From Desulfobulbus sp. (GTDB lineage Bacteria > Desulfobacterota > Desulfobulbia > Desulfobulbales > Desulfobulbaceae), in assembly GCA_028684915.1 (NCBI GenBank), contig JAQUEZ010000130.1, forward strand, positions 1 through 16,379: a DNA stretch of 16,379 nucleotides, in the 5' to 3' direction. The stretch's first letter is position 1. Each line of letters starts with the position of its first letter. Made by a program: the position numbers and the translations under genes. A model generated the notes under the pieces. It had not been told where the DNA came from. It worked only from the letters and a program-made list of their open reading frames with translations, and made no database searches. This document shows positions 14,062 to 16,379 of this stretch, piece by piece.

Positions 14062-14221
14062 GTGACCTATTTGATTGAAATATTTACTACTCATTATCAC
14101 ACAACATGCCAAATCAGTAGTTGAGCGATTAACAAGCAATTATTCCATTTCCGTCTTTTTTCGTTTCGAAACCAAACAAAATATACGCTCGCTAATTATT
14201 GAAGTCAAAGCAGAATTACAT

Positions 14222-14990
14222 GTTAAGAATTCCTTGCCCTATTTTCACAAAGTACTTTACCAACCTAAAATCAAGAAATGTCCTCCAGGCAAGCAATGGG
14301 CAATACAGAAAGTTGCTACCCTACTACTTTGACTTCTGCAACAAGTATCCTGTTCCGAACAGCAAGGCTGAACGGATACGACTGTTCTGCGACAAACAAA
14401 GGAAAAGAGACAGACGGTAGCTCAACGTGAGCGCAGCCTATGCTGCTTCGCTCTATCATGAGATGCTGAATTGCAGAACCACACACCCTTCGGAAGAGAT
14501 CCCGGGAAATGAGGACATAAAGGAGAATTTGCACCGACGGAAGCAGACCGCCTGCCAGAAAAAGACTCCTATTACATCTCCGAGGATGCCCCGGCATATT
14601 CAACCTATGCCACTCGAAGATCCCAATTTACCGATGCCGGTTACCAGGAAATGTCGTCTTCTCCAGAGTGGGACAAGGTCCTTGAAACCATCGCGGCCGA
14701 GATCAAAATGCGACATTATTCTCGAAAGACCCTGAAGACGTATGCCTTGTGGTCCCGTTCGAATGCCTGAATCTGTATATGCAGTCCCCAGGGCTAAGAT
14801 CCCGAAGAAAGTCACCTCCCACACCTTCCGTCACTCCTTTGCCACCCACCTGCTCCAGGCAAACTACGATATCCGTGTCATCCAGACACGGTTGGGCCAT
14901 GTCAGTCTGAAAACCGCCAGAATCAATACCCACGGTGTCCCGGTTAAGACGGTAAAGGAACCGATAAGCCCGCTGGACTTAGATCACTGA
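14222..14990 (+). pseudogene. intI: integron-type integrase (tyrosine recombinase) remnant
   Basis: Fragments in two frames line up in the order of a long-N-terminus integron integrase. They are NSLPYFHKVL (14228 on), YYFDFCNKYPVPNSKAERIR (~14319-14385), RQTVAQRE (14408 on), AAYAASLYHEML (~14433 on) and EMSSSPEWDKVLETIAAEIK followed by [17 protein letters not shown] (14648-14761). A block of perhaps 200 residues is missing there. It then resumes as [34 protein letters not shown] and finally [10 protein letters not shown] (to 14990). The Arg of TFRHS and the His of LGH remain. The catalytic Tyr (MIYTH in relatives) is Asn here (RINTH). At least four frame changes plus the deletion make it dead. 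[15 protein letters not shown] and the SPLDL end are typical of IntI rather than XerC/D. Confidence 0.85.
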
Positions 14991-15032
14991 TTAGACCCTG
15001 ACTACCTTTTCCCAGACCCCCAAAAAAACTTG

Positions 15033-15061
15033 TTGACAATACATTCGATTTTCCATATATT
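15033..15061 (+). promoter_or_regulatory. sigma70-type promoter for the flavoprotein gene
   Basis: TTGACA (15033-15038) and TATATT (15056-15061) are separated by exactly 17 bases. Transcription would begin about 15068, leaving a ~80-base leader before the ATG at 15151. This is the best match to a housekeeping promoter in the window. Confidence 0.75.
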
Positions 15062-15150
15062 CAGATCACGATATTTATTTGAACACGCAAGACATCCCAG
15101 GACAATCAAATCCTGATCACAGTAACCATTCGCACCACTCGGAGGAAAAC

Positions 15151-16379
15151 ATGGCAAAATATCTGATTGTAGGTGGCGTTGCCGCAGGCATGTCCGCGGC
15201 AGCCCGGCTCAGACGTCTGGACGAAACGGCGCAAATCATCGTTTTCGAGAGGGGGGACTATGTTTCTTACGCAAACTGCGGCCTGCCCTATTACATCGGC
15301 GACGAGATAAAGGAACGGGAACGGCTCATCGTACAGACGCCCGAAGCGTTCAAGGAACTCATGGGTGTCGAAGTGCGCACCGGCAACGAAGTGCTGGCCG
15401 TCAACCCAGGAACCAAAAGCGTCAAGGCCAGGGATCGCAAGACCGGTCGCGAATACGACGAAACCTACGACAAGCTGCTGCTTGCCCCCGGCGGCTCCCC
15501 GGTGAAACCGCCCATTCCCGGCAGCGACCATCCGGCCATTCACACCCTCTGGACCATCCCCGACACCGACACGATCCGCGCAATGGTCGACGAAGGCAAG
15601 GTCAAAACCGCCCTGGTCGTCGGTGCCGGCTTCATCGGCCTGGAAATGGCGGAGAACCTCAAATTCCGTGGTATCGATGTGACAGTTGTAGAAATGGCCA
15701 AGCAGGCCATGAACGTCGTCGACTTCGAGCTGGCCTCCATGGTGCACCGCGAAGTGGCCATGCATGGCGTCGACCTGCACCTGGAGGATGGCGTCAGCGA
15801 ATTCACTCCCGGAGCCAACGGCGGCGTGGTCGCTAAGCTTTCCAGCGGCAAAACGGTAGAAGCGGATCTCGTTCTGTTGTCCATCGGCGTCAAACCGAAC
15901 ACCGCCTTTTTGGCGGACTCCGGCATCGAACTGGGCAAACGTGGTCACATCATAACGGATGACAGCCTCAGAACCAGCCAGGAAGGTATTTTTGCCGCGG
16001 GCGATGCCATCGAAGTCATGCACCCCCTGACCGGAAAAAGCACGACCATCCCCCTGGCCGGTCCGGCCAACAAGCAGGGCCGCATTGCCGCCGACAACAT
16101 GCACGGCAATACTATTCGCACCTACAACGGCACCATGGGAACCGCCATCGCCAAGGTATTCGATCTCACCATCGGCATGACCGGCGCCTCGGAAAAACTC
16201 TGCCTGGCCCACGAGATCCCCTTTGACTCGGTGATCATCCACCCCAACGACTACGCCGGGTACTACCCCGGGGCGATGAAGATGTGCCTCAAGCTACTCT
16301 TCTCGCCCGACACCCGCAAAGTGCTGGGCGCCCAGGGCACCGGCTACAGCGGTGTCGACAAGCGCATCGACGTCATCGC
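15151..16379 (+). CDS. CoA-disulfide-reductase-like FAD/NAD(P)H oxidoreductase (3' end outside window)
   Basis: 409 codons are visible and the frame is open at the window edge. It belongs to the pyridine nucleotide-disulfide oxidoreductase class I group close to CoA disulfide reductases, NADH oxidases and peroxidases. Residues 1-35 are the FAD-binding fold (YLIVGGVAAGMSAAARLRR). The single redox cysteine is Cys43 in SYANCGLPYYIGD, as in the one-cysteine enzymes. The NAD(P)-binding glycine motif is VVGAGFIGLEMAE (about 153-165). The second FAD motif is EGIFAAGDAIEV, and the C-terminal dimerisation domain starts near 320. Members reduce CoA disulfides, polysulfide or oxygen. Many relatives carry a C-terminal rhodanese domain, which would lie beyond the window. 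The start follows GGAGGAAAAC; promoter at 15033-15061. Composition is GC-richer than the region to its left. Confidence 0.9.
   Translation, partial: MAKYLIVGGVAAGMSAAARLRRLDETAQIIVFERGDYVSYANCGLPYYIGDEIKERERLIVQTPEAFKELMGVEVRTGNEVLAVNPGTKSVKARDRKTGREYDETYDKLLLAPGGSPVKPPIPGSDHPAIHTLWTIPDTDTIRAMVDEGKVKTALVVGAGFIGLEMAENLKFRGIDVTVVEMAKQAMNVVDFELASMVHREVAMHGVDLHLEDGVSEFTPGANGGVVAKLSSGKTVEADLVLLSIGVKPNTAFLADSGIELGKRGHIITDDSLRTSQEGIFAAGDAIEVMHPLTGKSTTIPLAGPANKQGRIAADNMHGNTIRTYNGTMGTAIAKVFDLTIGMTGASEKLCLAHEIPFDSVIIHPNDYAGYYPGAMKMCLKLLFSPDTRKVLGAQGTGYSGVDKRIDVI

Noticed and set aside
15106..16242. Long open frame on the minus strand opposite the flavoprotein
   Set aside because: It is the antisense shadow of a clearly conserved FAD/NAD oxidoreductase on the plus strand.

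Overview
The window looks like bacterial chromosome from a deltaproteobacterium-like organism (Desulfuromonadales/Desulfobacterota type). This is inferred from gene families: a PAS protein with the C-terminal CxxC...CxxC domain common in that group, a long-N-terminus integron-type integrase, and a REP-associated transposase. No rRNA, tRNA or CRISPR array was seen. Base composition is a patchwork. The first ~320 bases are very GC-rich, the split secreted-protein gene (3.3-5.2 kb) and the right-end oxidoreductase are moderately GC-rich, and most of the rest is AT-richer.

Layout, left to right: the 3' end of a GC-rich alpha/beta-hydrolase gene (+) stops abruptly at a low-GC junction. Then follows a long run of unrelated, individually spaced genes, almost all on the minus strand. 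They are a DUF4440/SnoaL-like protein, an exported helical-repeat protein, a DUF2141 protein, a large secreted protein broken by one in-frame amber codon, an AEC-type permease, a TPR lipoprotein, a REP-associated transposase with an internal deletion, a secreted papain-fold cysteine protease, a cupin, a PAS protein, a small zinc-ribbon protein and a frameshifted small membrane protein. The one clear plus-strand exception is a membrane-anchored endonuclease/exonuclease/phosphatase-fold protein. At 14.2-15.0 kb on the plus strand lies a decayed tyrosine recombinase of the integron-integrase type. The right end holds a well-formed promoter and the start of a CoA-disulfide-reductase-like flavoprotein that runs off the window.

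Main interpretation: the decayed integrase points right and nearly all genes point left, away from its 5' side. A folded imperfect palindrome with both core boxes (an attC-like site) lies between the first two minus-strand genes at 881-945. Together these suggest an old chromosomal integron whose integrase has died (frameshifts, missing centre, catalytic Tyr replaced by Asn) and whose other attC sites have mostly eroded or been overwritten. Overlaid on this are two families of dispersed intergenic repeats. One is a GGGGACAT/ATGTCCCC element that flanks both the transposase gene and the PAS gene. The other is a 30-45 bp leader repeat found upstream of three unrelated genes.

The genes do not form an obvious pathway. 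Most have their own ribosome-binding site and many are exported or membrane proteins (helical-repeat protein, DUF2141, split protein, lipoprotein, protease, permease). That fits a collection of accessory cargo better than an operon.
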